The position numbers and the translations under genes were made by a program. Shown here piece after piece: positions 5,209-5,227 of a stretch of DNA of 5,227 bases (positions are counted from its first letter, which is position 1; the number at the start of each line of letters is the position of its first letter). Origin of the DNA: an uncultured Ruminococcus sp. (GTDB lineage Bacteria > Bacillota > Clostridia > Oscillospirales > Acutalibacteraceae); assembly GCA_900554995.1 (NCBI GenBank), contig USJJ01000118.1:1-5227 (forward strand). The letters are read 5' to 3'. The notes under the pieces were generated by a model, which saw only the letters and a program-made list of their open reading frames with translations, ran no database searches and was not told the origin of the DNA.

Positions 5209-5227
5209 ATTTCGGCTTTGGAAAATG

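Overview
The window looks like chromosomal or integrated accessory DNA from a low-to-mid GC Firmicute, probably a gut or rumen Clostridia-type organism. The grounds are strong AGGAGG-type ribosome binding sites, a TTG start, TATAAT-type promoters, and gene families common in that group. The assignment is an inference; there is no rRNA or tRNA here to test it.

There are three blocks. (1) 1-2190, minus strand: a two-gene unit with its own promoter. It encodes a 403-residue SPFH/band-7 protein of the YdjI (virion core protein-like) kind, starting at TTG, followed after 13 bases by a coiled-coil protein that runs off the left edge. It is probably a membrane-scaffold or envelope-stress pair.

(2) About 2190-3497, gene-poor and patchy, resembling debris of a mobile element. 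It holds a 12-bp-stem terminator, one believable small minus-strand gene (81 aa), a basic small reading frame just upstream of it that is cut by an in-frame TAA, a rightward fragment ending in one transmembrane helix and ATGA-coupled to a 12-codon stub, and four tandem repeats of exactly 22 bp. The repeats look like protein-binding iterons, either an IS21-like transposon end or a plasmid-type origin/operator remnant.

(3) 3498-5105, minus strand: a compact three-gene operon and the centre of interest. Gene 1 fuses an XRE helix-turn-helix to an MNT minimal nucleotidyltransferase (MntA antitoxin). Gene 2 is a HEPN ribonuclease toxin (HepT, RX4HXY motif). Gene 3, joined by an ATGA overlap, is a PPP/ApaH-like metallophosphoesterase. 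Genes 1 and 2 form a complete type VII HEPN-MNT toxin-antitoxin pair, in which MntA is known to silence HepT by adding AMP to the motif tyrosine. The coupled phosphoesterase suggests a three-part system with an eraser or nucleotide-signal arm. The promoter (TTGATT-17-TATAAT) is surrounded by three GAGAAA/TTTCTC-type elements about 33 bp apart, which are likely autoregulatory operators for the XRE domain.
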